Source: Typha latifolia (Eukaryota; Streptophyta; Magnoliopsida; Poales; Typhaceae). Taken from it: a stretch of 64,000 nucleotides of DNA. The notes under the pieces are model-generated. The model saw only the letters and a list, made by a program, of their open reading frames with translations, was not told the DNA's origin and searched no databases. Shown here piece after piece: positions 34,219 through 45,461 of the stretch (positions are counted from its first letter, which is position 1; the number at the start of each line of letters is the position of its first letter). The stretch lies in contig CM034102.1 of assembly GCA_019914945.1 (NCBI GenBank), positions 13,691,501 to 13,755,500 of the forward strand, given 5' to 3'. Position numbers and translations under genes: made by a program.

Positions 34219-36926
34219 ATGCTTACCTCATCGTCCATGGCCTCTCCACGCCCCACCTTCGCCGGACCTCCAGCCGCCGCGCCGCCGGAGAGGGTCATGA
34301 CTACCAGAGGAAGGATAAGAGCCACGCGAGCCCAAGAACCCAAGTGGGTTCTTCCCTTCATGCCCATCTCTCTCTCGCCATCTCGAGTTCTTGAATCGAT
34401 CCTCCCTGTGGCCGCATCAGTTTCCATTCTCCTTTGGTCGAACCCAGGTGAACCTTCGTTTGGTACTCCATAGCCGTATAAACACAGCACCTTTTGCTTC
34501 ATTTTTCTTCTTTTCTCATAGCCAACTCTTTGCAAGATTAAAGCTGGCACATTTTGTAGTTTTTAAGGTTTGGGGGAAAATGTTTGTTTAATTCTACTTA
34601 TTTTGCGAAATATTTTGCAAGTTCCTTTCTGTGTTTTGCAAATAGTTAGTTTGTCTCCAGTTAAGTCCTCTGCAGGGTTGATGACACCATTAGCTAAGTT
34701 GCAATTGCTGGCCTCCTCAGTTTCGGTTCTCATTTTTGGTCAAACAGAAGCAAACTCGGTTTGGTGCTTCAATAGCCATTAAAGGATAACACATTTCACT
34801 TCATTTTTACCTAGTAGTATCAGGGAGGTGGATCATGATATTTATACACCTTGGTTTAGCCATACATGATCTTTTGGTAGTACTTATCTCTTTGCAAAAA
34901 CTAAGTTGGCTTCTTTAATGAGTGAAAATTCCTTGTAAGCTTTGCACATAGGAAATTAATATGTTGTTTAGCTAAGTTGAATTCATGACTGATGAAATTG
35001 TGGGGCACTGCAGTGAATGCTGGTGTTCTTTCGGGATTCTCGGGCTTGGAATCCGTCCCTGGCCCTCAGCTGCCTCAGATTGATTTCCTCTCTAAATGGA
35101 ATGGTTTGTCTTTCAAGGGAATATAGTGCTTCCTTTTTCATGTTAATACTTAGTTATTAATTCTAGATTCTTGACCTTTGAAGATGCGAATCAGAAAAAG
35201 TATGCTGAGAATGACTCACGATTCAAATCGTCGACCGTACTTAAAGAGCTACTCGAGAAGTCCAAACAGAACCAAGAAAGGTAAGATTGTATGTTTTCTT
35301 TCTAATTGCACAAGCTTCATTTCATGAGCTACTTAGCAAGGTAGATATCTGTTATAGATAATAGGTTGTTTTTTTCTTTCTTTTATAGCTTCTAGTTATT
35401 ATGATTCATGGCCCAAATTTTAGAACACTTCACAAGAAGTAACTTATTTTTCCACAAAATTGCCCAATAGTTACATTAGTAACAGATACCCCTATTTTCA
35501 TCCCCTCTGATGCTATTATCTAGCCTATGCTTAATTGCCACTAGCACCAAACATCATTGTCATCTTCTTTGTCTGCCTTATAGAGCCACCATTAACTCCT
35601 TGCCTCCTCTTCCACCACCATCATCACCTCACTGCCGCAAAGCTTGCAACAACCAACCATCACAATAATTCCATCCTTCCTGTTGACGCCACTACCACTT
35701 TCCTACCTTGACCATCACAACTGCCATCCTCTCCACTATCATCACCAGCATAGTTTCTCCCATCGATACCCTCCCCTCCCATGTCACTCACTTTGCTCTC
35801 TCAGTCAGCTCATCATCACTTTTCCTCCTCCACCACCACAATTACTACCACATTGCCATCACTGAACTGTATTTTTCTGAGGGAAGTGGAGGGAAGTCGA
35901 TATAGATAGATGGGAACAAGGTCGTGCGAAAGAGGTGATAGTGATTGTGTTGGCATTGGTGAGATAGACTACTCAATGATGATATGTATTATGTATAATA
36001 ATTTCAGAGGAAAGTGCAGTCATACCAATCAGGTAAAATAAGGGTTAGGGATTATTAAATTAGTTTTACTTACTATTAAGAAGAATTGCTGATCTCTCTC
36101 GGTGGTTAACAAACAAACAACATCGGCCCTTTGGACATGCAGGTACTGTCTTTTTAATTTATCATCACATTTGTTCGGTAAAAATTTGAGACTAACTAAG
36201 AAATTAGCATAAAGTGTATTGATTACCACACTAGTTTGTGTACAAATACATATACCAAACAAAGAAAAATCTCTAATTTATTTACCACTTTTCTACTTGA
36301 TGTTTGAACTCTTGATGCAAGAACTCATAAAGCCTTCTGAACTCTTGATGCAAGAACTGCTACTAGTATGAGAAGGGTCTGATAGTCTCTTTTATCTACC
36401 TCTTATTCTCTCCTGTTTTTCCAGTAATTGCCAAAAAGGCCATAATAATAACTTTTTTATGAGGAGAGCAGTTCTCATGATTTTTTCTTGTCTTCTGTAT
36501 TTGTTGATCATCAGTGTGCTACATATTGTTCTCCTCATAGACCATTAAAATGAAGAAAGAAAGAAATTAAGCTGTGCTCCGTTAAGATTCTCGATCTCTT
36601 CTTTTTCCATCCATTGGGGAAAATTGCCCTTAAGAGTTCTCATCTATCTAACACAATCGATAACATAAATGCACAGACCGTCATCCCTTTCTTGCAAGTT
36701 TGACAAGATTTTATCCTACTGGTTTTAATTAAAACTTGCATATTTTGCACCTGTTGTAAGAATGATAACTCTGCGCAATACTTTCAGGAATCGAAGGGAG
36801 ATCCAGGACAAGTATTGCTTGCGCGGTGCAGAGTGGGGTGTGGGAGACTGCTCTACAGAAGGAATGACACAACAAGAAAAAGATGATTTTGTTGCATCAC
36901 TGAAAAAGAGAATTGGAGGAGATTAA
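34219..36926 (+). CDS. Conserved plant protein, probably plastid-targeted
   Basis: Four exons (34219-34447, 35014-35103, 35184-35280, 36788-36926) give 184 aa with consistent phases. The N-terminus is rich in Ser, Ala, Pro and Arg with few acids (MLTSSSMASPRPTFAGPPAA), as in chloroplast transit peptides. A hydrophobic segment follows (VLESILPVAASVSILLW), ending in NPVNAGVLSGFSGLES. The A-x-A-like site there could suit a thylakoid-lumen or membrane signal. The C-terminal half is charged and strongly conserved in plants as I recall it: KYAENDSRFKSSTVLKELLE, then REIQDKYCLRGAEWGVGDCS. I recognise the family as conserved in plants but know no established function. The first ATG in frame is 34219; the one at 34237 (MASPRP) has a better context and may be the real start. 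Confidence 0.85.
35281..36787 (+). other. Intron 3 of the plastid-protein gene, low-complexity
   Basis: This 1.5-kb intron contains a C/A-rich, TCA/CCA-repeat stretch at 35580-35860 that gives spurious open frames, and a repeat of the 21 bases beginning CTGAACTCTTGATGC-type sequence (about 36305-36326 and 36338-36358, small differences at the edges). No exon is supported inside it. Confidence 0.5.
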
Positions 36927-38082
36927 AACTATTGGTTACAATTACAACTCACAAATGCAATATTGATTTTTGTTCCAATCACATTCCATCATATTTTCCT
37001 TTTCTTTTTTACCTAGAGGAATAAATCTTCTACCTCAAAAATTAGCAAATGTTTATCTAAGATTGTTTTTGAAGTGCAACATGTGAAATACAGGCCGATC
37101 AGCGTAAACTTTTCCAACATCTTTTACAATTTTTCTTGATTAATGACAGTAAATTGCTGATTTCATTGCAAGTATGGTTGTTAGTTCATAACTCATGTCA
37201 TCACGCAAACTCAATGTAGTTCATGTTGAATCGCCATAAACTTTTATGAGAAATAAAATTAGCTCGAAATTAACAACAATGATCTGTAAGTGCGAAGTGT
37301 TGAGGAAAATCTAATAAGATGATAAAAGAGGCTCATATTGTATGATAGGATTCAAGTCCTAACGACACCAATTTAACATTATTCAAGCTAAAACAAGACA
37401 ATTTATTATGAACCGGCTTATAAGAGAAAAGAAAAACTAGCTCAAAATTGACCACAGTGAATTCACACATCTACTCAATTAAATGTTAAATTCTGAAGAA
37501 AAATTAAGAACATCAATTGGGCGTCGATCGACCCAGTCTGAAATTTTCCTACATTTCTGCTTACATCCTTTCTCGATCACAATGGTAAATTGCCAATTCA
37601 TCATCGATGTAACTAAAAAAGAACTTTCTTTGTTGATAGTAGTTGAGGCAAATAGTTAACTGAAGGTCTTTTGGAGAAATTTTCATCTTTTATTTATAAA
37701 AAAAAAAAAAGTTAACTGAAGGTTCTTCATTCCCATCATAAGAACTGATGATGATGTGCTAATATCGACTCTAAATGAAGGTAAATAGTACTATTTCCTC
37801 TTTCGTCTTAGGGCAGCTTAGTTTCACAGTGATGAGTCCAACTATGACACAATGATATTCCATAATAACTATGGAGGTTTTTTTTGTGCATGTATACTCA
37901 TCTAAAACCTCTTATTTGCATGTACACCTCTTTTTTCTTTACAAACTATAAGAAGATAAAAATATGCTCATTGTTATTTCCATGTATTTCTTTCAGTTAA
38001 TGTGCTAATTACCAAGATTTTTACTTAATATTTATAAAAAATAATATACCTATGAATTTTGAAAGATATATACATAACTATA
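36927..38082. other. Spacer before the glucanase-MinE duplication
   Basis: AT-rich. It contains reverse-orientation copies of the TATACATG motif seen in the first 2.3 kb (near 37890-37930) and short A runs. I see no gene. Its right edge is the left breakpoint of the tandem duplication. Confidence 0.5.
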
Positions 38083-38621
38083 AAATTTAGAAAGATCTAC
38101 ACATAAATAGGAAATTTTGGAAGCACAATTATGTGGGAAAAAAAAACCTCTCTAAACTATGTGAGAATATTTAACAAGAACAGTTTTATGAAATATAGAC
38201 TAACGAAATAATAGGAGCAGACTTTTGGAGATGCAATATTTTTATAAATGCATGCATTTCCTGATACATATGCATATACCATAGAATTGAGAAAATACAA
38301 GCTAAATTGCAGGTGACACTTCAACCTTTTAGTGGGCTTTCAAATCATTCTATCTAAAATTAGGATGTTAAAGTTGATATTTGATATAAAAAAAAAATTG
38401 CCAGAGCCTTATGTAAGTATATGCCATGATTGGGGCAGATAAATTATTTTAATAATGAATTCGGATTCTCCAATTGACATCATATGCGGGTGGCAATCGG
38501 GTTACATTAGTAAGTTTGGGCTTGCTCATGATAATGCAAACACGAACATAAATCATTTATTAAGTAAGTTATAATTTCTAAACACATACATTACTCATTT
38601 ATTAAACGGGTTATAGGGATC

Positions 38622-39331
38622 TAGGGCTGTCAAAATAAACAAGCAGCTCGGGCTTGGGTCGGGCTCAGCTCAATTGAAGCTCTAGCTCGAGCTCGATTCG
38701 ACTCGGCTAGAATTGAGCCGAGCCCAAGCTGAATTAGAAGGCTCGAAATCAATTTTGAGCCAAGCATGAATTGAAGGTGGCTCATTTAGGCTCGATATAT
38801 AAGGGATTCTGAAATTAGAAACCCTAGCATCTCCCAAGTCCCAATTCCCAAACACAGCCACTCAAATCTCCCTAGCTCTCCCTCAATTCTCACTCACTCA
38901 GTCGCTTCGATCTTCCTTCTCCATTGTCGGCTCGTCGCCTCGTCCCTCTCCACCGTCAACTCGCCTCCTCCCCCTCCTCCTTGGGCAAGCCGACTCCTCC
39001 TCCTCCTCAAGTTACTGTCGTCTCATGCACATCTTCCTTCTCAAGCTGCTGTTGTGTGCTTGTCTTCCTCCTCAAGTCGTCGCCTCATCGTCAATCCTCC
39101 TCTTATAACTTATTTGTGGCTTGTCTTAGGCTTTATCTAGCTTGGTCCAACTCGGCTTGAATAAGACTTGATAATAGGTTCAATTCGTGCTCGAGCTCGG
39201 CTCGAGCTCAGTTTGGTCAGGCTCGAGTTGAGCTGAGCCGAGCCTGAGCAAAGTTACAAGGCTCAAAATTAATTTTGAATTAAGCTTGAGCTGGAGTCAG
39301 CTCACTCAGACTTGGCTCGTTTATACACCTG
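38622..39331. mobile_element. hAT-like element carrying a gene-like insert
   Basis: This 710-bp element is flanked by a perfect 8-bp target duplication, TAGGGATC, at 38614-38621 and 39332-39339. The corresponding unfilled site is present in unit 2 at 44247-44254 (TAAGGATT, single copy). Termini are TAGGGCTGTCAAAATAAAC and, reversed, CAGGTGTATAAACGAGCC. Both arms (38640-38790 and 39130-39320) are made of CGAGCT/AGCTCG words. The middle (about 38800-39125) is unlike the arms: a TATA-like word, an AAACCCTAG telo-box, then a C/T-rich leader-like and GC-rich stretch resembling a captured gene 5' end. That stretch has no ATG-initiated frame of note. Confidence 0.88.
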
Positions 39332-39726
39332 TAGGGATCATAAACAGGTTATTTGATGCATAAGTTATTTAAATTTATAAAAGTTATTTAAATTTATAAA
39401 ATTATTCAAATTATAAATAAATTTTTTTAATTATAAATACAATTTATTTTCAGTTATAAACTAGTTTTTTCGTTTCATAAATAAATTAGTTTGATCATAA
39501 ACGGATTATCGTGTTATAAACAAGTTGACGGGTAGAATCATAAATGGGATAAGATAATAAATAGGAACACTACTAGTTTAATAATTGGGTTAAATGGATT
39601 AACTTGTTTATGACACGAATCTAATTAAACTAAATTTAAACATGTTTAAAAAGGTTCACCTCTTCTTTCCTCTAATATATCACTGCATTAATAAATACCA
39701 TGAGTCTCAGGAAGAATTTCCTGTCC

Positions 39727-40007
39727 TATTTAAGGCACGCACAAAGTTTCCCTCTAATTGCCATGATCACATATCACATACATCCTCGTGGCCAAATTGG
39801 ATGAACATCGAAAGTGAACCATATTAAGTAATAATGTCAGCGAATGCCCCAAAATGGAAGTGCATTGATGTCAACGAATCTTCTTCACTTTACACCAATA
39901 AAAATTGGCTAAGATGTATATTCAACCTCATTACATTACAGCTTCCCGTTCTTCTTCTTCTTCTTCTTGGCTCAAGAAAAGTGAAGTAAATCGGACAGGA
40001 TTTTACA
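39727..40007 (+). promoter_or_regulatory. Promoter and leader of glucanase copy A
   Basis: Elements conserved with copy B are a TATA-like TATTTAAG at 39727-39734, a CCAAT word in accaataaaaattgg (about 39892-39906), and a TTC trinucleotide run at 39949-39966 (6 units; 11 in copy B). The TATTTAAG word lies about 275 bp from the ATG, so either the leader is long or the TATATTC near 39917 is the true TATA box. Confidence 0.4.
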
Positions 40008-41476
40008 ATGAGTTACTCTGTCCTTCTTCTTGTATGCGTCATAGCACATCATGCGATCTTCACCAGTAAGTCTCGATTCAATTTTGCTTTCACGGATCTT
40101 ATCTATCTCTCATATCAGATCCACCATGAACCATCTGATAATTTTGTTTTCGAGTCTTTTGAGCAGTTTTCGTCAATTATAAGTCTCCAAAATTTTATTA
40201 TTTTTTCAAATCATGTGTTTAATTCATCTTAAAATTTAAATACAATATTATAAGAGTTAAAAAAATCGTTATTTCAATCAGTGATTTCTAAATATAAGTC
40301 ACTAAATACATTTCCTCATACTTAAAAAATCATTATCTCAATTAATAATTTTTTATATAACTTGTTTCATCGTCTGACTTGTTGCAGCATCTGCTCCGGC
40401 AAATGTGGGTGTATGCTATGGAACACTTGGTGACAACCTTCCACTCACAAGTGATGTGCTCTCCCTCATGGAAAGATGCGGCATCTACAAGTTCAGGTTG
40501 TATAATCCTAACCATAATGTCATGGAGGCTCTCCGGCAGTCGGACCGGCTAGTCTCGATAGGCGTGCCCAACGAGCACCTCGCCATCCTCGCCTCCAACC
40601 TCGATCAAGCTCGTGCTTGGGTCGCCCAGTTTTACACCCCTTATCAGAAGCTCAATATTGACAATATCGTCGTCGGGAATGAGGTCTGTCTATTTTCACA
40701 TGAACTCTCTTATTTATTTTTGTCAAAAAAATAAAAAAAAAATTTTAAAATTTGTCTAAGTGACCGTTATAAGTTCAAATTTCCCTCCAAATCAGGTAGT
40801 CCCCGGTGAGAATGCTCAGTACCTTGTTGGTGCGACGAGGAACCTCTATACTGCTTTCCGGGAAGCAAACTTCCCCGAGGTCATCTTAACCACGGCACTA
40901 TCCGCCGGCTCCTTGGTCAACACGTACCCTCCGTCTCAGGCGACCTTCTCCCCCGAGACGATCGGCGTCATGACCGACTTTGTCAACCTCCTCATGGGGT
41001 TCGACACGGCTTACAGGATGCTCTACATCCATGTCTACCCTTACTTTGCCTACGCCGGCGATCCGGCCAACGTCCGCCTTGACTACGCGCTGTTCCAGGC
41101 CACGGAGCCCGTCGTCCACGACGGCGATTTGGCCTACTTCAACCTGTTCGACGCGATATACGACAGCTTCATGTGGGCTATGGAGAAGATCAACGGACAG
41201 GATATCCAGCTGGTGGTAGGGGAGTCCGGATGGCCATCGGCCGGCAATGGAAACTTCACGACGCCACAGCTGGCGCAGACCTACATGACGAACCTTTACC
41301 AACACGTCGTGGTGGACGACAAGACCCCGAAGAACCCGTACGGGCTGGACGGCGTGATGGCGTTCGCCTTGTTCAATGAAAATCTGAAGCCGGCCGGTGT
41401 GGAGCAGAACTTTGGTCTCTTCTATCCAAACATGCAGGCTGTATATCCGACTCCGTTCTGCCAATGCAACTGCTAA
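40008..41476 (+). CDS. GH17 endo-1,3-beta-glucanase, copy A
   Basis: Three exons (40008-40065, 40388-40683, 40796-41476) encode 344 aa, the usual size for a GH17 enzyme without a carbohydrate-binding domain. A hydrophobic signal peptide (MSYSVLLLVCVIAHHAIFT) is followed by the mature start NVGVCYGTLGDNLP. Glu118 in VVGNEV is the proton donor; Glu261 in VVGESGWPS is the nucleophile. The protein ends FCQCNC with no vacuolar or GPI extension. The family hydrolyses internal beta-1,3-glucan bonds (callose, fungal walls), outside the cell. Exons 2 and 3 are GC-rich; the introns are AT-rich. The gene sits in tandem with copy B (45462-46995), which has the same exon structure. It appears intact. Confidence 0.95.
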
Positions 41477-41905
41477 TGAGTTCCTGATAAAATGCTTTGG
41501 AGGACAAAGAATAAACAAATGACAACATTACTTAATAAGAAAAATACAAACTTCTCAGAATGTAAAGAAGGGTAATGAAATGAACTTCCACAAATCTGTT
41601 ACAAGATGCACTAAAATGTATGCTCAGTCAAAGATTGAGAAGATCCACGCGACACACAAACTTAAACAAATCATCAGTTGTGAGCTTAGAAAGTGGTGTC
41701 ATATAAAATGTTCTTCATGTAAACTAAGTCATCCAGCACATAAAAAAAAAAAAAAAGAGAAACTGAATTCACATGCATGTGTGTACAAGTAGGAAGATGA
41801 ATAGTACTTAGACGTAGAGGAACACTCAAAAAATTTGCATTCAATATTAAACATCAGCATTCAATATGCCCACAAGCCCATTTGAATCAACTGTGAAGTA
41901 GCTGT

Positions 41906-43070
41906 AAGAAAAGGTTATGTGGATTTTGATCCACTGGTGAGAGTCTCCACAAGTGCAGTGGGAAAAAAAAATGGCGACCCCTCCAGCAACGGCAGGTGGG
42001 GAGGATGTGCACCAGAGAGGAGCCTCGTCGTCAAAGGTCTCGGAACCGGAGTAACTGGCCGCGCGTGTGCACAGCCAAAAAGCGCCTCCTAAGACCTGGA
42101 CGTCGGTAGCAGCGAGGGGGCAGCAAGCCCCTGCCTCCTTGGGAAGCATTCCGGCAGAGATTCTTGCAAAGCTGAGAAGCCAACTAGAGGACAGTCTGGT
42201 GGTCGACCCTGAAATCCTAAAGAAATGCAGAGAAAGATGAAAGCTCGTGCTATTTGGGCACTTCTTAGGGAAGGGTATTCCGCTGTTTCGGTTGAAAGAC
42301 ATGCTAGCCAGACTTTGGGTGGGCATTGAAGGGTTCTCGGTCTCAGACATGGCGGATGGGTTCTATATTTTTAGGTGTGAAAAGGAGGAAGACGTGGGCC
42401 ATGTACTAACCAATGGGCCGTGGATGATCTTAGGACAAGTTTTCAACCTCATTCCTTGGCGCAACAATTTCCAACCTTCACTAGAGGCTTTCTCAACATC
42501 AAAGCAGATTTGCAAGGGTGTGCGTGGAGGTCGATTTGCGCAAACCGCTTAAGACGGCCGTTTGGCTTGGGCCAAAGGAAGAGCAGCTCGACCAACATGT
42601 CACATACGAAAGTATACCATCCTTCTATTATATATGTGGTTCGTATAGGCCATAAGATAGACAACTGCGAGCAAACCCACGAGGCAGACAAGCGGGGCAC
42701 CTCAGTTGACCAACCTTCAACGTTCACTTTTCTCATCTGTTTTATGCGGACGATTTACTAATCATGGCCGAGGCTTCAAGAGAAAACGCCCGCTGCATTA
42801 TGGAGTACTTAAGCCAGTATGGAGAGCTCACCAACCAAAAAGTGAACTTTGACAAATCGGAGCTCTACCTGCCCACCAAGATCTGGTTGGATGTTAGAAA
42901 GCAACTCAATGAGGTGCTTGGTTTGAAGGTGGCGAATATGTCATTTCGGTATCTTGGAGTTCTTATCTCAGGCAAGAGGGTGAAAGTGAAAGAGCACTAG
43001 CCAATGGTGGACTACATTAAGAAGAGGCTGGCCGGCTGGAAGAGAAGCCTACTCTCACAGGCGGGGCTTA
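41906..43070 (+). mobile_element. Internally deleted LINE (non-LTR) remnant
   Basis: The open frame at 42247-42552 reads as the DUF4283 domain of plant LINE ORF1 (FSVSDMADGFYIFRC, NGPWMILGQVFNL). A decayed zinc-knuckle region follows at about 42600-42690. Directly after it, at 42740, is the reverse-transcriptase box FYADDLLI, then LSQYGELTNQKVNFDKSEL and FRYLGVLISGKR, ending in GWKRSLLSQAG before 43070. The endonuclease and first half of the reverse transcriptase are missing, as is the 3' end. The fragment abuts MinE sequence on its right (shared TTA) and glucanase 3' flank on its left. It is absent from unit 2. Confidence 0.85.
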
Positions 43071-43637
43071 CTTTTCCCCTGTAATCCTCTTCAGAATCTT
43101 GATATCCAGGCTTCACACGGCGGACAGGAATTGTCACCGAGTACACTGTACCCAGGTCAGCATCTGTTGAGACACTTAATTGAACTTTATCCTGTGAGTC
43201 TATTTCGACAAACTCAGATAGAGTTTCAACAATGTTTGTCACAATCTTCTGCTTTGCTTTGCAATTCTCGCATTAGAACTCCTTTTCACTGCTGTTGTAG
43301 GGAATAATAGTGTGTTCCTAGCAAGCCCAAAGCCTCTGGTACAGTTGCGTGCATAAACTTGGTGTTCAATGCATAGCCATCTAGGTGTGTACTTAAGATC
43401 ATTGGAAACTCCATTACGAAAACTACCAAACTGTATCTGCAGGGCAACAAATGACAGCAGAGTAGTTGAATCAGATTTGCAACAGATATAACAAATAACT
43501 ATGGAGTACTGAATGCGATAATAGAAGATCAATATGGAGAAAATACATAGAACTAACAAATTATATATATGACAACCTAATGATTCTGAAATTTTACAGG
43601 AGAAAGTTGCCATCACTAGTAAAATTGCAAGAGAAAT
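43071..43637 (-). pseudogene. MinE pseudogene fragment (unit 1)
   Basis: The exon part (43071-43436) and part of the preceding intron (43437-43637) are closely similar to 47551-48261 of the intact MinE. Three lesions are visible. The last ~29 codons and stop are gone, replaced by the LINE remnant. A 52-bp frameshifting deletion lies between two CTTTGCTT repeats (intact copy 47732-47739 and 47784-47791). A 93-bp deletion removes the MSFIDRLSLAWRI segment (intact copy about 47842-47934). Exon 1 and its promoter were never included in the duplication. It cannot make a MinE protein. Confidence 0.93.
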
Positions 43638-44488
43638 TTAGAGAGATATACACATAAATAAGAAACTTTGGAAGCACAACTATGTGAAGAAAAAAAAAAC
43701 CTATCTATGGAACACCTCTCTCTAAACTATGTGAGAATTATTTAACGAGAACAGTTTTATGATATATAGACTAACTAAATAATTGGAGCGGACTTTTGGA
43801 GATGCAATGTTTTTATAAATGCAGGCATTTCCTAATACATATGCATATACCATAGAATTAAATAGATGCTAAATTGCCGGTGACACTACAACCTTTTAAC
43901 TGTTTAGTGGGTTTTCAAAATCATTCTATTTAAAATTAGGATAGAGATGTAAGTCATTAAGTTAACTTAGGACGGAGGTTATAAGTTTGAATCACTTCAT
44001 GGGTATTTAAAGTTGATATTTGATAATTTTTTGCGGGAGCCTTATGTCTTATATGCCATGATTGGGGCAGAGATATTATTTTAATTAATGAATTCAGATT
44101 CTCTAATTGACATCAATTAGGGGTGGCAATCGGATTAAATGGTGGAGTTTGAGCGGGGCTATCATACTTCAAACATGAACGTGAACCATTTATTAAATAA
44201 ATTAGAATTTCTAAATATAAATATTATTCATTTATTAAACGGGTTGTAAGGATTATAAACATGTTATTGAGTGTCATAAATTATTCAAATTTATATAAGT
44301 TATTCTATTTATAAATACTTTTTTAATTATAAATATTTTTTTCTAGTTATAAACAAATTTTTGTGTGTTATAAATGGATTAATTTGGTATTACAGTATAA
44401 ACGAGTTGAGGTAATAAATACAAACACCACTCCTTTAATAATTGGGTTAAACGGATTAACTCCTTTATGATAGGAACCTAATTAAACT

Positions 44489-45062
44489 TATTAGGTTTTA
44501 TTTATACTAATATAATTGGCAAATTGTATTTTAAAATATAATTTTATTTATGTAATGTGTTTAGATTTTATGTATAAGCATATGTACAAGTTATGACAAG
44601 TTATAAAATATTTGATGAAGAATATTAAAGTGAAAGATTAATTTTGAAGTAAAAGTATTCGAAACGATTTTAGAGTTGGTGATTGCCTTTGATAAGAAAT
44701 TATTGGAGTTACAATGTTCTTCCACCAACAAAGGTTGTCTCTTCTACAACGCATGAAACTTTCGTCCGAATGATCATCTAGACAAACAATCAATCTCGAG
44801 AGTTACTGAGATTGGAGATCAATCATGGGAAGCAACGAGTTATTTTGTAAGTCAGTCTAATAACTGCTACAAATTTAGTGATTAGTTTTGATTTGAGTTT
44901 GGATCCATAATTTTTTCTCATTTAGGTTTTTCCACGTAAAAATTTTGACGTTCATCTTTGTTTTACTTTTTGATATTTATTTCGCATATTTACATAAACA
45001 AAGAGTTGAAATTATTATATAGGGTTTTAGATACATACGCGTGTCTAAATTTTTTTTAAACT
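44489..45062. other. 574-bp block present only in unit 2
   Basis: The block sits between two copies of TTAAACT (44482-44488 and 45056-45062); unit 1 has one copy at the matching place (near 39624). It begins TATTAGGTTTTATTTATAC and ends in a T run. It could be an insertion with a 7-bp target duplication, or unit 1 could have lost it by recombination between the repeats. No coding potential is seen. Confidence 0.7.
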
Positions 45063-45172
45063 AAATTTAAATATGCAGTATTACATGTCAGGTTATCAAC
45101 GGGGTCAACTTTTCTTACATCTATATCACTGCATTAATAAAGACGAGGGGTCTCAGGAAGAATTTCCTGTCC

Positions 45173-45461
45173 TATTTAAGGCACGCACAAAATTTCCCTC
45201 TAATTGCCATGATCACATACATCCTCGTGGCCATTTTCGATGAACATCGAAGTGAACATATCAAGTAATAATGTCAGCGAATGCCTCAAAATGGAAGCGT
45301 ATCGCTGTCAAGGAATCTTCTTCACTTTATACACCAATAAAAATCGGCTAAGATGCATATTCAACCACATTACATTACAGCTTCCCGTTCTTCTTCTTCT
45401 TCTTCTTCTTCTTCTTCTTCTTGGCTCAAGAAAAGTGAAGTAAATCGGACAGGATTTGACA
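45173..45461 (+). promoter_or_regulatory. Promoter and leader of glucanase copy B
   Basis: It shares with copy A the TATTTAAG word (45173-45180), the CCAAT word near 45333, and the leader up to the ATG. The TTC trinucleotide run has 11 units here (45388-45420) against 6 in copy A. The word matching TATATTC of copy A is CATATTC here. Confidence 0.4.

Larger units (their letters stand above)
38083..43637. repeat. Tandem segmental duplication, unit 1
   Basis: Unit 1 carries glucanase copy A, its upstream region and a broken 3' part of MinE. It is homologous along its length to unit 2 (43638-48261). It is longer because of a hAT-like element (38622-39331) and a LINE remnant (41906-43070), both absent from unit 2. 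At the junction (about 43632-43640) the end of the unit, within MinE intron 1, joins directly to the start of the next unit with AAATT shared by both parents. Confidence 0.92.

Noticed and set aside
35644..35905. Open frames in the CCA/TCA-rich stretch of the plastid-protein gene intron
   Set aside because: Repetitive composition produces frames in two registers; no splice-compatible exon and no domain.
38924..39160. Frame inside the hAT-like element resembling a coding start
   Set aside because: It begins at TTG, not ATG, and is serine/leucine-rich low complexity. I kept the idea of a captured gene 5' end but not a gene call.
38622..39331. CRISPR-like or regulatory array suggested by the repeated CGAGCT words
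   Set aside because: Spacing is irregular and the words are self-complementary, as in terminal regions of a DNA transposon. The 8-bp target duplication settles the identity, and the host is a plant.
40898..41518. Long antisense open frame (206 aa) over glucanase A exon 3, with a similar one (46405-47037) over glucanase B
   Set aside because: Both lie opposite GC-rich coding exons, where antisense frames stay open by codon bias. Their similarity to each other follows from the duplication, and the sequence has no family features.
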